The notes under the pieces: generated by a model
What the model saw: only the letters and a program-made list of their open reading frames with translations
Databases searched by the model: none
Told to the model about the DNA's origin: nothing
Made by a program: the position numbers and the translations under genes
DNA from: CAZDRX01 sp964508225
Lineage (GTDB): Bacteria; Patescibacteriota; Gracilibacteria; Peribacterales; Peribacteraceae
NCBI GenBank assembly: GCA_964508225.1
Contig: CAZDRX010000008.1
Coordinates: 4,174-68,173 of the forward strand
Direction: 5' to 3'
DNA length: 64,000 bases
Part shown: positions 40,430-48,723 of the stretch, piece by piece
Layout: each line of letters starts with the position of its first letter
Position numbering within the stretch: position 1 is the first letter of the stretch

Positions 40430-42091
40430 ATGGCCAAGCGATCCAAATCCACCGGTCCGAAGTACATCATCGTCACCGGAGGCGTGTGCAGTTCGCTCGG
40501 CAAAGGGATCGCGGCCGCCAGTATCGGCGCCATCATGAAGGCGTGCGGTCTCAAGGTGTTCGTCCAGAAGCTCGATCCGTACTTGAACGTCGACCCCGGA
40601 ACGATGAGTCCGTTCCAGCATGGGGAAGTGTTCGTGACGGACGACGGTGCGGAGACGGATCTCGATCTCGGTCACTACGAGCGCTTCATCGACGAACCGA
40701 TGAGCAAGCTCAGCACGATCACGACCGGACGCATCTACACGGACGTGCTCGCGAAGGAGCGCAGGGGAGACTTCCTCGGCGGCACGATTCAGGTGGTTCC
40801 GCACATCACGAATGCGATCAAAGACTCGATCAAGAACGCCGCGAAGAAGAGCGGCTGCGACATCATGATGGTGGAGGTCGGCGGTACCGTCGGCGACATC
40901 GAAGGTGAGCCGTACCTCGAGGCGATCCGCCAGATGAAGGCCGAGATGGGCTCGGAGAAGGTGTTTCACGTGCACCTCACACTGCTTCCGTACCTCGCGG
41001 GTTCCAAGGAGCTCAAGACGAAGCCGACGCAGCTCTCGGTGCGGGAACTGCGCCGTATCGGCCTGCAGCCTGACATGATCCTCGCGCGTGCGGATTACAA
41101 GATCCCGACCGAACTCCTCGATAAGATCAGCAAATTCTGCGACGTCTCGCGTGAGGCGGTCATTCCCGCGCCGACGGTGAAGTCGATTTACGATGTGCCG
41201 CTCAATCTGGAGGAACACGGCATGTCTTCCGTCATCAGCAAGAAGCTCATGCTCGGGCGCCTGAAGGCGGACATGACCGAGTGGAGAGAGGGCGGCAAGC
41301 GCTACGCCGAAGCCTCAGAGGCGATCCGCATCGGACTCGTCGGCAAGTACACGCACTTGGATGATGCGTACCTCTCCGTCATCGAATCCATCAAATCCGC
41401 TGCGGTCTTCTGCGGACGCAAAGCCGAAGTGGTCTGGGTGGACAGCGAGAAGCTCGAGAAGAAAGACACGGAAGTATGGAAGCAGCTCAAGTCCTGCGCG
41501 GGCATCATCGTGCCGGGCGGCTTCGGTACGCGCGGTATCGAAGGCAAGATCCTTGCCGCGCACTACGCCCGCACGGAGAAGGTGCCGTACCTCGGCCTCT
41601 GTCTCGGTTCACAGCTCCTCGCCATCGAGTTCGCACGGAGCCAGCTCGGTGACCCGCAGCTCACGAGTCAGGAGTTCGACGAGAAGGAGAAGCTCGGACA
41701 CGAGAAGTACGTCGTGCACTTCCTTCCCGGTCAGCACAAAGGCCGCAGCATGGGTGGCACGCTCCGTCTCGGTGCGTACCGCTGCGTGCTCAAGAAGGGG
41801 ACGAAGGCCTACGATGCCTACAAGGCCGCCGGTGTCATGGACAAGGACCACGCCGTCTTTGAGCGTCATCGTCATCGCTACGAGTTCAACCAGTCGTTCA
41901 GGAAGCGCCTCGAAGACAAGGGCCTTATTTTCTCCGGCGAATGGCCGGAGACCGGCATCATGGAGATCGTGGAGATCAAGGATCATCCGTTCATGCTCGG
42001 GAGCCAGTTTCACCCGGAATTCAAGAGCAGGCCGCACCGTCCGCAGGCGCTCTTCGCCGCCTTCATGAAGGCGGCCGCGAAGCGTGGATGA
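40430..42091 (+). CDS. pyrG: CTP synthase
   Basis: Aminates UTP to CTP using glutamine. Synthetase domain: KYIIVTGGVCSSLGKGIAAA at the N-terminus, LDPYLNVDPGTMSPFQHGEV, and EVGGTVGDIEGEPYLEAIRQ. Glutaminase domain: VPGGFGTRGIEGK, YLGLCLGSQLLAIEFAR with the nucleophile Cys, and QFHPEFKSRPHRPQALF with the catalytic His-Glu. 553 aa from ATG 40430, full length. The pyrD start lies 30 nt after its TGA stop, so pyrG-pyrD is a pyrimidine operon. Confidence 0.97.
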   Translation: MAKRSKSTGPKYIIVTGGVCSSLGKGIAAASIGAIMKACGLKVFVQKLDPYLNVDPGTMSPFQHGEVFVTDDGAETDLDLGHYERFIDEPMSKLSTITTGRIYTDVLAKERRGDFLGGTIQVVPHITNAIKDSIKNAAKKSGCDIMMVEVGGTVGDIEGEPYLEAIRQMKAEMGSEKVFHVHLTLLPYLAGSKELKTKPTQLSVRELRRIGLQPDMILARADYKIPTELLDKISKFCDVSREAVIPAPTVKSIYDVPLNLEEHGMSSVISKKLMLGRLKADMTEWREGGKRYAEASEAIRIGLVGKYTHLDDAYLSVIESIKSAAVFCGRKAEVVWVDSEKLEKKDTEVWKQLKSCAGIIVPGGFGTRGIEGKILAAHYARTEKVPYLGLCLGSQLLAIEFARSQLGDPQLTSQEFDEKEKLGHEKYVVHFLPGQHKGRSMGGTLRLGAYRCVLKKGTKAYDAYKAAGVMDKDHAVFERHRHRYEFNQSFRKRLEDKGLIFSGEWPETGIMEIVEIKDHPFMLGSQFHPEFKSRPHRPQALFAAFMKAAAKRG

Positions 42092-42120
42092 GCATCCGGT
42101 CCTGTGGTATCATGACGCCG

Positions 42121-43056
42121 ATGTCAGATACGAAGACACAGATCGCGGGGGTAGAGCTTCCCTCGGCTATTTTCAATGCGGCAGGCCCGAAGGACGTCAC
42201 ATTCGAAGAGCTCAACGTCATCGCGGAGAGCGGTTCCGGTGCGGTCGTCATCAAGACATGCACACTGGAGCCGAGAGAGGGGAATGAAGAGCCAAGGTAT
42301 TGTGATGTGTCGCTCGGCTCCATCAACAGCATGGGCCTCCCGAACCTCGGACTGCGGGCGTACATCGAGATGATGCCGAAGCTGAAGGCGCTCACGCCGA
42401 AGCCGATTGTGGCGAGTGTCGCCGGTATGAAGCCGGACGATTTTCCAGTACTCACGAAGGCCTTCATCGAGAGCGAGGTGGATCTCATCGAACTCAATTT
42501 CTCGTGTCCGAATCTCAAGGGAAAGCCGCAGATCGGGTACGACTTCGAGATGACGGAGCGGCTCCTCAAAGATCTCTTCGCGCTCGGCGGCAGGAAGCCG
42601 ATCGGCATCAAGCTCCCGCCGTACTTCGATCCTGCCCACTGGGATGCAGTGGCGCAGATCTTCAAGAAGTTTCCGATCGCGTTCCTCACGTGTATCAATT
42701 CGGTGGGCAACACGCTCATCATCGATCCGGAGACGGAGAAGCCGCTCATCCGTCCCAAGGGAGGTTTCGGCGGACTCGGCGGCGAGTACATCAAACCCGT
42801 TGCCCTCGCGAATGTCAGAGCATTCTCGCAGCTGCTGGGTGACCGCATGCAGATCATCGGTGTCGGCGGGATCAGTACGGGACTCGACGCGTTCGAGTTC
42901 ATCCTCTGCGGCGCGGATGCCGTCCAGATCGGCACGGTCTTCATGAAAGAGGGTCCCGCGTGCTTCGGACGCATCGACCGCGAGCTCGCCGCCCTTCTGA
43001 AAAAGAAGGGGTACAAGACCGTGGCGGACGCTAAGGGAAAGCTCAAGACTCTCTGA
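42121..43056 (+). CDS. pyrD: dihydroorotate dehydrogenase, class 1A-like
   Basis: Oxidises dihydroorotate to orotate. INSMGLPNLGLRAYIEMMPK and ELNFSCPNLKGKPQIGYDFE (catalytic Cys in the class 1 position) are diagnostic. GVGGISTGLDAFEFILCGAD and VQIGTVFMKEGPACFGRI bind the FMN phosphate. No N-terminal membrane segment and no pyrK next door, so the soluble fumarate-dependent class 1A is likely. 311 aa from ATG 42121; ATG 42112 is an alternative. Confidence 0.93.
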   Translation: MSDTKTQIAGVELPSAIFNAAGPKDVTFEELNVIAESGSGAVVIKTCTLEPREGNEEPRYCDVSLGSINSMGLPNLGLRAYIEMMPKLKALTPKPIVASVAGMKPDDFPVLTKAFIESEVDLIELNFSCPNLKGKPQIGYDFEMTERLLKDLFALGGRKPIGIKLPPYFDPAHWDAVAQIFKKFPIAFLTCINSVGNTLIIDPETEKPLIRPKGGFGGLGGEYIKPVALANVRAFSQLLGDRMQIIGVGGISTGLDAFEFILCGADAVQIGTVFMKEGPACFGRIDRELAALLKKKGYKTVADAKGKLKTL

Positions 43057-43088
43057 AAAGGTCGTCAAGCCTACTTCAGGGATGACCC

Positions 43089-43118
43089 TTGACTATTAGT
43101 TTAGTACTAAACTATACT
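43089..43118 (+). promoter_or_regulatory. strong promoter with 18-bp perfect palindrome in the spacer
   Basis: TTGACT (43089-43094), 18-nt spacer, TATACT (43113-43118). TAGTTTAGTACTAAACTA (43097-43114) is a perfect palindrome filling the spacer and entering the -10, an ideal position for a repressor dimer. It drives the mini-transcript described next. Confidence 0.75.
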
Positions 43119-43151
43119 GCAGTTGTTCTATTTCTTTTCCACTCCTCACCC

Positions 43152-43184
43152 ATGTTTGGTCCAGGTTGTGGCTGCGGCAAGTAA
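43152..43184 (+). CDS. 10-codon micro-ORF (MFGPGCGCGK) or small RNA
   Basis: ATG at 43152 follows a pyrimidine tract (TTTCTTTTCCACTCCTCACC) that looks like the leaders of real genes in this window. The peptide MFGPGCGCGK ends at TAA 43182-43184. The transcript would run from about 43125 to a strong terminator at 43227, about 100 nt. The Cys-Gly-Cys-Gly content suggests metal binding or a regulatory leader-type peptide; equally, the RNA itself may be the functional product. No homologue is known to me. Confidence 0.45.
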   Translation: MFGPGCGCGK

Positions 43185-43204
43185 TCGCCCAGCATTAAAC
43201 GGAT

Positions 43205-43227
43205 AAGGCTCCCTCGGGAGCCTTTTT
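43205..43227 (+). terminator. rho-independent terminator of the mini-transcript
   Basis: AAGGCTCC (43205-43212), loop CTCG, GGAGCCTT (43217-43224) and a T-run. The 295-bp gap between pyrD and the rel-like gene is explained by this unit plus a TATACT (43333-43338) just before the next gene. Confidence 0.88.
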
Positions 43228-43351
43228 CGTATCTGTTCCTGCGGTGGCCGGAACGCCCCGCATCTCTTCCGGCTGCACGGGCGGAGCCATCCATGTGCGG
43301 TTGTTCCATGATGGCATGCCGAGGCCGTGCGCTATACTCTAGCCTTACGGT

Positions 43352-46300
43352 ATGCATCAGCCCGACTTCCGTTCTCTCGCGGCGCATCTCACACATCTCA
43401 CACCGGGAGAGTTGCAGGACGTGCGGAGGACATTCGACTTCGCCGTGGCAGCGCACAGCGGCCAGACGCGCGAGGACGGTTCGCCGTACGTCACGCATGT
43501 CATTGAGGTCGCACAGATCCTCGCAGGATGGCATGCAGACAGGGATACGGTCATTGCGGCACTCCTGCACGATGTCCTCGAGGACACGCCCGTGAAGAAA
43601 GACGAGATCCTCGAGAAATTCGGTCGCAGAGTGGCCTTGCTCGTCGAAGGCATCACGAAGTTCTCACAGGCGGACTTGAGCCCCGATCTCCCGCTCGACC
43701 GCAAGATCGAGACGCTCCGAAAACTCTTCGACGTCATGCGCCTCGATATCCGCGGTGTCCTCATCAAGCTCGCCGACCGCCTCCACAACGTGCAGACCAT
43801 CGGCACGCTTCCCACCGCTGAACGTCGCCGTAAGTTCGCCATCGAGACGCTCACCATCTATTACAAAATCGCCTTCCATCTTGGCATGCGCGAAGTGCGG
43901 CGCACCTTTGGGGATACGTGTGTACCGTATGCGTACGACTGCGGGAATGAGGACCGCGATCTCCGGGATCGTCTGTGCAAGTCGGGCGCGAACATCGTCG
44001 GCAACATTCAGCATGAGCTGCTCCACGAAGATCCCCAGCACCGTGTTCTCAAGGTCTTCCTCCAGCCCAGGAACCTCTCCATCTTCCATGATCGCCGCAC
44101 CGAGAGGGGAGGAGAGGCGCAGATGGCGGACGCGTTCTCGATCAGCATCGTCGTGAAGACCGAGGAAGACTGCTACAAGCTCCTGAAGACCCTGCACACG
44201 CTCCATCGTCCGATCAGCGGGCGATTCCGCGATTTCGTCGCCGCGCCGAGCGATGCCGGCTACAGAAGCCTCCACACATTTGTCGCGCTCAAGGACGGCA
44301 CGATCGTGGAAGTACGCATCCGCACGCAGGAGATGTACGAACAGGCGATGTACGGCATCACGATGTCACTCTTCCGCAATGCCCCCGAAGCGTCGAACAC
44401 GTTCCAGTGGATCAAGCGTTCCGAGAAGCTAGATCTCCAGACCCGTGACTCGAGCAGTGCATTCTGGGAAGCCCTCGAATCCGACATTCTCCGCGAGACG
44501 ATTCCTGTGACGGTCGACCGCCGCAGAATTTCGCTCCCCAAAGGAGCCACGGCACTCGATGCGGCGTACGCCATCTACAACGAGCGCGCGAGCCACACGA
44601 AGACCCTCATGGTGAACGGCCGCCCCGTGACGCTCTCGGAGCCCCTCAAGGAGGATGACGAGGTGCACGTCACGTTCGCCACCGAACAACAGGCCAGCTT
44701 CGATTGGCTTCAGACGGTCTGCACGCATCACGCGCGTTTTCACATCGTCGACGTCCTCAAGCGCACGAGCCGCTCCGAGAAGATCGCGCTCGGCGCCACG
44801 CTCCTCCAGAAGGAACTCGATCACTACAACAAGGGACTCCTCTCGGGGCTCTCGCGTGCGCAGTGTCAGCATGTGGCCGATCACTACCGCCGCGAGAATT
44901 TCGATCATGTCCTCTCGATGATCGGCGAAGGTGTCGTCCGAGCACGCGATGTCGTCTTCTACCTCTATCCTGATCATCAGCGTCAGCACGCGTTGAGGGC
45001 CAAAGGTTCCGGCAGGTATCCCTTCCGTCTCACCGTCACGATGAACCAGCAGGTCGGGCAGGACGCTCTTTCGCAGGTGAACGGTGTCATGAGACTCAAC
45101 GACATCACCGCGGACTCCATCAGCGTGAAGACATCGAGGCATCCGGGATTCGTGGACGTCCACCTTTCCGCGCATGCTCCCGACCGACTCCGCTTCGCCG
45201 ATTTCATCGACGCGCTGGAGCGTCAGGACTCGGTTTCGTCCGTACAGGCGCTCATCCCGCGCTTCCAAAAGCTCGTGCTGCTCGGAGCCATCGTCGCTGC
45301 ATTCTGCGTTACCATGCTCGATTTCATCCTGTTCCCGCAGTACAAGAAACTCGTGGAATCGCTCTCGGTAATCCCGCAGTTCACCGCGGAGGCGCTCCCG
45401 CTCCTGCCCATCCTCATCGTGAACTTCCTCCTCCTCCGGCTCCTCCAGCAGTACGTCGTCCGGATGCGTTCTGATCGCTGGTTCCTCGGCGTCGGCTTCA
45501 TGCTGAACCTCATCGGGCTGCTCATTCTCATTCTTCGCATGTCTGTGTTTGGCGAGCTCAAGAGCGGGCTCTACCCCCTCGTGGTTATCTTCACGCTCTC
45601 GCTCATTGCCATGGGCTACGCGTTCTATCAGACGGACATGCTCTTCCTGCCCTTCGAGAAGAGATCCATGAAACCGATTCCATCGGCAGAGTGGCACTTC
45701 ATCCGCCGCGAGAAGCTCATCGGATACATCATTCGTACCGTTGCCGTCATCATCTGGGGCACGGAGGTGATCTACATCAAGTACACAGACGTGAATCTCG
45801 TCTCGCCGTTTGTCCGGACGTTCCTCCTTGCCACGGGTGTCACGCTTTTCTCCGCCGTGCTCTTCGGCCTGCAGCATCTGCGTCGTCCAGCGCAGCGGAT
45901 ATCGTTCAGACTGCCATATGACGGCTTCTTTCTGCTTCTCGTCATCGGACAGGTGGGATACATGTACCTGAAGAACGCGAGTCTGCTCTACACGACGGGG
46001 ACGAACATGCTCCTCCTTAATAACTTTGCCCCGCTCATCGGTCTGTTTGTGGCCGCCGCGTTCTGGCGTAGGGAAATCCCGTATCTGAAGCAGCCGCGGA
46101 CGATGCTCTCGATTTTCCTCCTCGCCACTGCCGCCGGTCTTGGCAGCTCCTTCCTCGTCTATAACAGCCGGATGGCCGGCGGACAGAGCCTCCTCGGGGA
46201 CGGTCTTGCCTTCCTCGGCACGCTCTTCGATGTCCTGCTCGTCGTCGGACAGATCCAGTACGTGAAGAAGTTCCGTGCCATGAATCCGGCTGTCATGAAC

Positions 46301-46657
46301 ATGCATGTCTTCTTCTTCGTCCTCCTGTGCACCGCACCCGTTATTATCTTCGCCCGTATTGCGGGGATCAGTTCTTTCTTTGCAGGGCTGACCCCGGTCA
46401 CGATCGGCCTCGGCCTCGGCATCGGACTGTTCGAGGGCATCGGTCAGCTCTGCAACTATGAGGCCTTCAAGCGGATCGACGGTTACCTTGCACACATGAT
46501 GTTCAATTTCTCGGTGGTCATCTCCTTCCTCCTCGAGACGTTCTTCATCGGCTCCGTGCAGCCATCGGTTCTCCTCGTTCTCTCGGGACTCCTCATCATT
46601 GGTGCATCTGTGGCTGCTGAAATGGTGAATTCACGCTGTCAGAAGCAGGGTCTCTAG
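43352..46657 (+). CDS. RelA/SpoT-type (p)ppGpp enzyme fused to an EamA-family membrane transporter
   Basis: 1101 aa. HD hydrolase domain at 25-180 with YVTHVIEVAQIL, LLHDVLEDT and KLADRLHNVQTI all intact. Synthetase domain at 215-335: GRFRDFVAAPSDAGYRSLHT and VEVRIRTQEMYEQAMYGI are kept, but the YDLxAxR segment reads ADAFSISIVV, so synthesis is doubtful. TGS at 388-440 (ISLPKGATALDAAYAIYNER). An ACT-like region at 555-632. From 638 there are four TMs, then a ten-TM unit at about 788-1092 with two five-helix repeats of the EamA/DMT type (TVAVIIWGTEVIYIKYTDVN; LLYTTGTNMLLLNNFAPLIG). The coding frame is uninterrupted, so this is a genuine fusion in the assembly. Confidence 0.9.
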   Translation: MHQPDFRSLAAHLTHLTPGELQDVRRTFDFAVAAHSGQTREDGSPYVTHVIEVAQILAGWHADRDTVIAALLHDVLEDTPVKKDEILEKFGRRVALLVEGITKFSQADLSPDLPLDRKIETLRKLFDVMRLDIRGVLIKLADRLHNVQTIGTLPTAERRRKFAIETLTIYYKIAFHLGMREVRRTFGDTCVPYAYDCGNEDRDLRDRLCKSGANIVGNIQHELLHEDPQHRVLKVFLQPRNLSIFHDRRTERGGEAQMADAFSISIVVKTEEDCYKLLKTLHTLHRPISGRFRDFVAAPSDAGYRSLHTFVALKDGTIVEVRIRTQEMYEQAMYGITMSLFRNAPEASNTFQWIKRSEKLDLQTRDSSSAFWEALESDILRETIPVTVDRRRISLPKGATALDAAYAIYNERASHTKTLMVNGRPVTLSEPLKEDDEVHVTFATEQQASFDWLQTVCTHHARFHIVDVLKRTSRSEKIALGATLLQKELDHYNKGLLSGLSRAQCQHVADHYRRENFDHVLSMIGEGVVRARDVVFYLYPDHQRQHALRAKGSGRYPFRLTVTMNQQVGQDALSQVNGVMRLNDITADSISVKTSRHPGFVDVHLSAHAPDRLRFADFIDALERQDSVSSVQALIPRFQKLVLLGAIVAAFCVTMLDFILFPQYKKLVESLSVIPQFTAEALPLLPILIVNFLLLRLLQQYVVRMRSDRWFLGVGFMLNLIGLLILILRMSVFGELKSGLYPLVVIFTLSLIAMGYAFYQTDMLFLPFEKRSMKPIPSAEWHFIRREKLIGYIIRTVAVIIWGTEVIYIKYTDVNLVSPFVRTFLLATGVTLFSAVLFGLQHLRRPAQRISFRLPYDGFFLLLVIGQVGYMYLKNASLLYTTGTNMLLLNNFAPLIGLFVAAAFWRREIPYLKQPRTMLSIFLLATAAGLGSSFLVYNSRMAGGQSLLGDGLAFLGTLFDVLLVVGQIQYVKKFRAMNPAVMNMHVFFFVLLCTAPVIIFARIAGISSFFAGLTPVTIGLGLGIGLFEGIGQLCNYEAFKRIDGYLAHMMFNFSVVISFLLETFFIGSVQPSVLLVLSGLLIIGASVAAEMVNSRCQKQGL

Positions 46658-46674
46658 GTAAGATCGTGTCTGTG

Positions 46675-47508
46675 ATGACCGATCAGGAAATCCGCGCCGG
46701 CATGGAGGAGATCGTGAAGGTGCACGGCGCGTGGACCGCACACGACATCCATCTTTCGGAGAAGATTTCGACGTATCCCGGATGGCGCCAGTGGAGTGCG
46801 GACGGTGCGAGGAGATACATGCAGATCGCTGCAGACATCACCCGCAAGCCCTGGGAGGAGATATCCTTCCTCGACCTCGGATGTCTGGAAGGGCTGTATG
46901 CCATCGAGGCGGGGCTCCGCGGATGCAAGAGGTCGGTCGGCATCGAGATCCGCGAGCAGCACATCGTGAAGGCGGAGTTTGCGAAGAAGGTGCTCGGGCT
47001 TACGAATACGCAGTTCCTCCTTGAAGACGTTCGTGGACTTTCTCGGGAGCGTCACGGAACATTCGATATCATTCTCTGCAACGGGCTGCTGTATCACCTC
47101 GATACGCCCGATGTCTTCACGCTCCTCGCGCGCATGCGCGAAATGACGACATGCGCGCTCATCATCGACACGCACATCGCGCTCATGCCCGAACGCACGG
47201 AAGTGCATGACGGGCACGTCTACGCCGGTTCCAGTCTTGTCGAATTCCTCGCCGGAACCCCTCTCGAGATTCAGCTCAAGAAGGCACACTGGTCTTCCGC
47301 AGGAAACGAGCGCAGCTTCTGGCCGACGAAGCCGTCCCTTCTCAATGCACTGCGCCACGCCGGATTCACGTCGGTCTATGAGAGCTTTGTTCCATACCAG
47401 CCGCACACGTCTGACCGTCTGACACTCGTTGCGCTGCCCGGCACGGATGACCCGCCACGTGCGGCTGCTCCCGCCTTTGCGTCACCGGTCGACTGGCCTG
47501 AGTCGTAA
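46675..47508 (+). CDS. class I SAM-dependent methyltransferase, substrate unknown
   Basis: The middle shows ISFLDLGCLEGLYAIEAGLR (SAM motif I), VGIEIREQH (acidic motif II) and FDIILCNGLLYHLDTPDVF (motif IV). The N-terminus (WTAHDIHLSEKISTYPGW) resembles the tRNA-uridine carboxymethyl-type CmoB and related small-molecule methyltransferases. ATG 46675 is preferred over GTG 46666. It begins 17 nt after the Rel-EamA stop, so the two may be co-transcribed. 277 aa. Confidence 0.82.
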   Translation: MTDQEIRAGMEEIVKVHGAWTAHDIHLSEKISTYPGWRQWSADGARRYMQIAADITRKPWEEISFLDLGCLEGLYAIEAGLRGCKRSVGIEIREQHIVKAEFAKKVLGLTNTQFLLEDVRGLSRERHGTFDIILCNGLLYHLDTPDVFTLLARMREMTTCALIIDTHIALMPERTEVHDGHVYAGSSLVEFLAGTPLEIQLKKAHWSSAGNERSFWPTKPSLLNALRHAGFTSVYESFVPYQPHTSDRLTLVALPGTDDPPRAAAPAFASPVDWPES

Positions 47509-47534
47509 AAGGGCTTCAGGGAGCGCTCATTCTG

Positions 47535-47543
47535 TGGTATACT
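47535..47543 (+). promoter_or_regulatory. extended -10 promoter
   Basis: TGGTATACT at 47535-47543 is a TGn-TATACT extended -10, 27 bp before the ATG of the coiled-coil secreted protein. Confidence 0.45.
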
Positions 47544-47570
47544 GGGTGGAAACACCTACCCACATTTCCC

Positions 47571-48116
47571 ATGAAGAAGACGCGAGTCCGCCAGCTGAAG
47601 AAGCGTGTCCATGGCCATGAGTCGTTCGTCGCCGTGGCGCTTGCCGTCGTCGCCGTCTGCACGCTCGCAGGTTCCGATGCGTTCTTCGCGGTACCTGATT
47701 CACCCCGCATCGCGCATGCGAACACGAGCGCCAATCCGTACCAGCCCGTGAACGGGGGCACGTACGTACCTCCCTCGTACTACGGAATTCCACCCACGAT
47801 GCAGAATGGATACGTCTATCCTTCTCTGTCCTCTTCCACTCGTTCACTTCCCCGTGCAGCCGTTCAGCGCAGACTGAAGAACGCCAGGCGCTCCGCAGAC
47901 AAGATCCAGAAGCAGCTCATGCAGGCCGAGGATACGATCGATGCTCTGCAGCGGAAGATCGATGCCTCTCCCGGACGCACGCACGATGCTCTCGAGAGTC
48001 TCATGCTTGAGCTCACAGACAGTTATGCGCGTCTGAACAAGCGTTTCGCCGACCTGCAGACCCAGATCGCTTCCTACGAGCTTCTGCTCGATCCGTCCAA
48101 GGACATGTCGCGCTAG
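47571..48116 (+). CDS. secreted or anchored coiled-coil protein, unknown
   Basis: 181 aa. A basic N-terminus (MKKTRVRQLKKRVHGHESFV) precedes a TM or long signal (AVALAVVAVCTLAGSDAFFA). A Tyr/Pro-rich linker follows (NPYQPVNGGTYVPPSYYGIP), then a coiled coil (LKNARRSADKIQKQLMQAED; TIDALQRKIDASPGRTHDAL). It could span the periplasm or wall. Not recognised. Confidence 0.65.
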   Translation: MKKTRVRQLKKRVHGHESFVAVALAVVAVCTLAGSDAFFAVPDSPRIAHANTSANPYQPVNGGTYVPPSYYGIPPTMQNGYVYPSLSSSTRSLPRAAVQRRLKNARRSADKIQKQLMQAEDTIDALQRKIDASPGRTHDALESLMLELTDSYARLNKRFADLQTQIASYELLLDPSKDMSR

Positions 48117-48124
48117 GCAGCAGA

Positions 48125-48646
48125 TCAGTTTGCCTGATCCTGCACGCCCATCGTGATCGACGTCTCTCCGTTGGCTCCCGTGATCGAGAGGGAGAGCGCT
48201 TTCGTGTCCTTCGTGAGCAGGAGAATGGTGCTGCCTTGCGCTTCCATCGTGTTCACCACGGTCCAGCCGCCGGCCTGCAGGGTGGTCTTGTAGTACTTCA
48301 CGATCGTTTCGGCATCATCCTTGGAGGTGAGCACGAGCGCCATGCCTCCCTGTCCCGCACCGGCATTATTCATACCCGAAAACTGCACGGTGGCACCTGC
48401 GTACACCGGCACATCCGTCGGCCAGCCGTCCGGTACTTTGCCCGTGCCTGTCGTGACGGTTCCTTCACTCGTCGTGATGGTCATCGAACCGTTCTTCATA
48501 TCCACATCCGCCTTGCCTCCGCTTGCGTCTTCGATCATCTTCTCCGCGATGTTCTGCCCGATACTCCGGAGCGCCATCTTGCAGCCTGCCACGACGACGA
48601 ACACGGCGACGACGATACCGATGATGACCTTGGTCTTGTTGGACAT
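48125..48646 (-). CDS. putative lipoprotein, unknown
   Basis: From the ATG near 48646, MSNKTKVIIGIVVAVFVVVA is followed by GCKMAL, giving either a lipobox Cys at residue 22 or a simple membrane anchor. The C-terminal domain has DGWPTDVPVYAGATVQFSGM, LVLTSKDDAETIVKYYKTTL and QAGGWTVVNT, a pattern (YYKxxLxxxGW) common in small extracytoplasmic proteins of unknown function. It converges with the coiled-coil gene at 48116. Confidence 0.68.
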   Translation of the reverse strand: MSNKTKVIIGIVVAVFVVVAGCKMALRSIGQNIAEKMIEDASGGKADVDMKNGSMTITTSEGTVTTGTGKVPDGWPTDVPVYAGATVQFSGMNNAGAGQGGMALVLTSKDDAETIVKYYKTTLQAGGWTVVNTMEAQGSTILLLTKDTKALSLSITGANGETSITMGVQDQAN

Positions 48647-48723
48647 GTGGGGGAGGAGGGGAGAAGTGAACTCAGTATGCACCGAGGATAGGGTGCGGCC
48701 AAGGTTTCCTGGACGGAGCCGCG

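Noticed and set aside
44429..46495. A 688-codon open frame on the minus strand inside the Rel-EamA gene
   Set aside because: The translation is an Asp/Glu/His/Arg mixture that mirrors the TM codons of the plus strand; no motif and no start signal.
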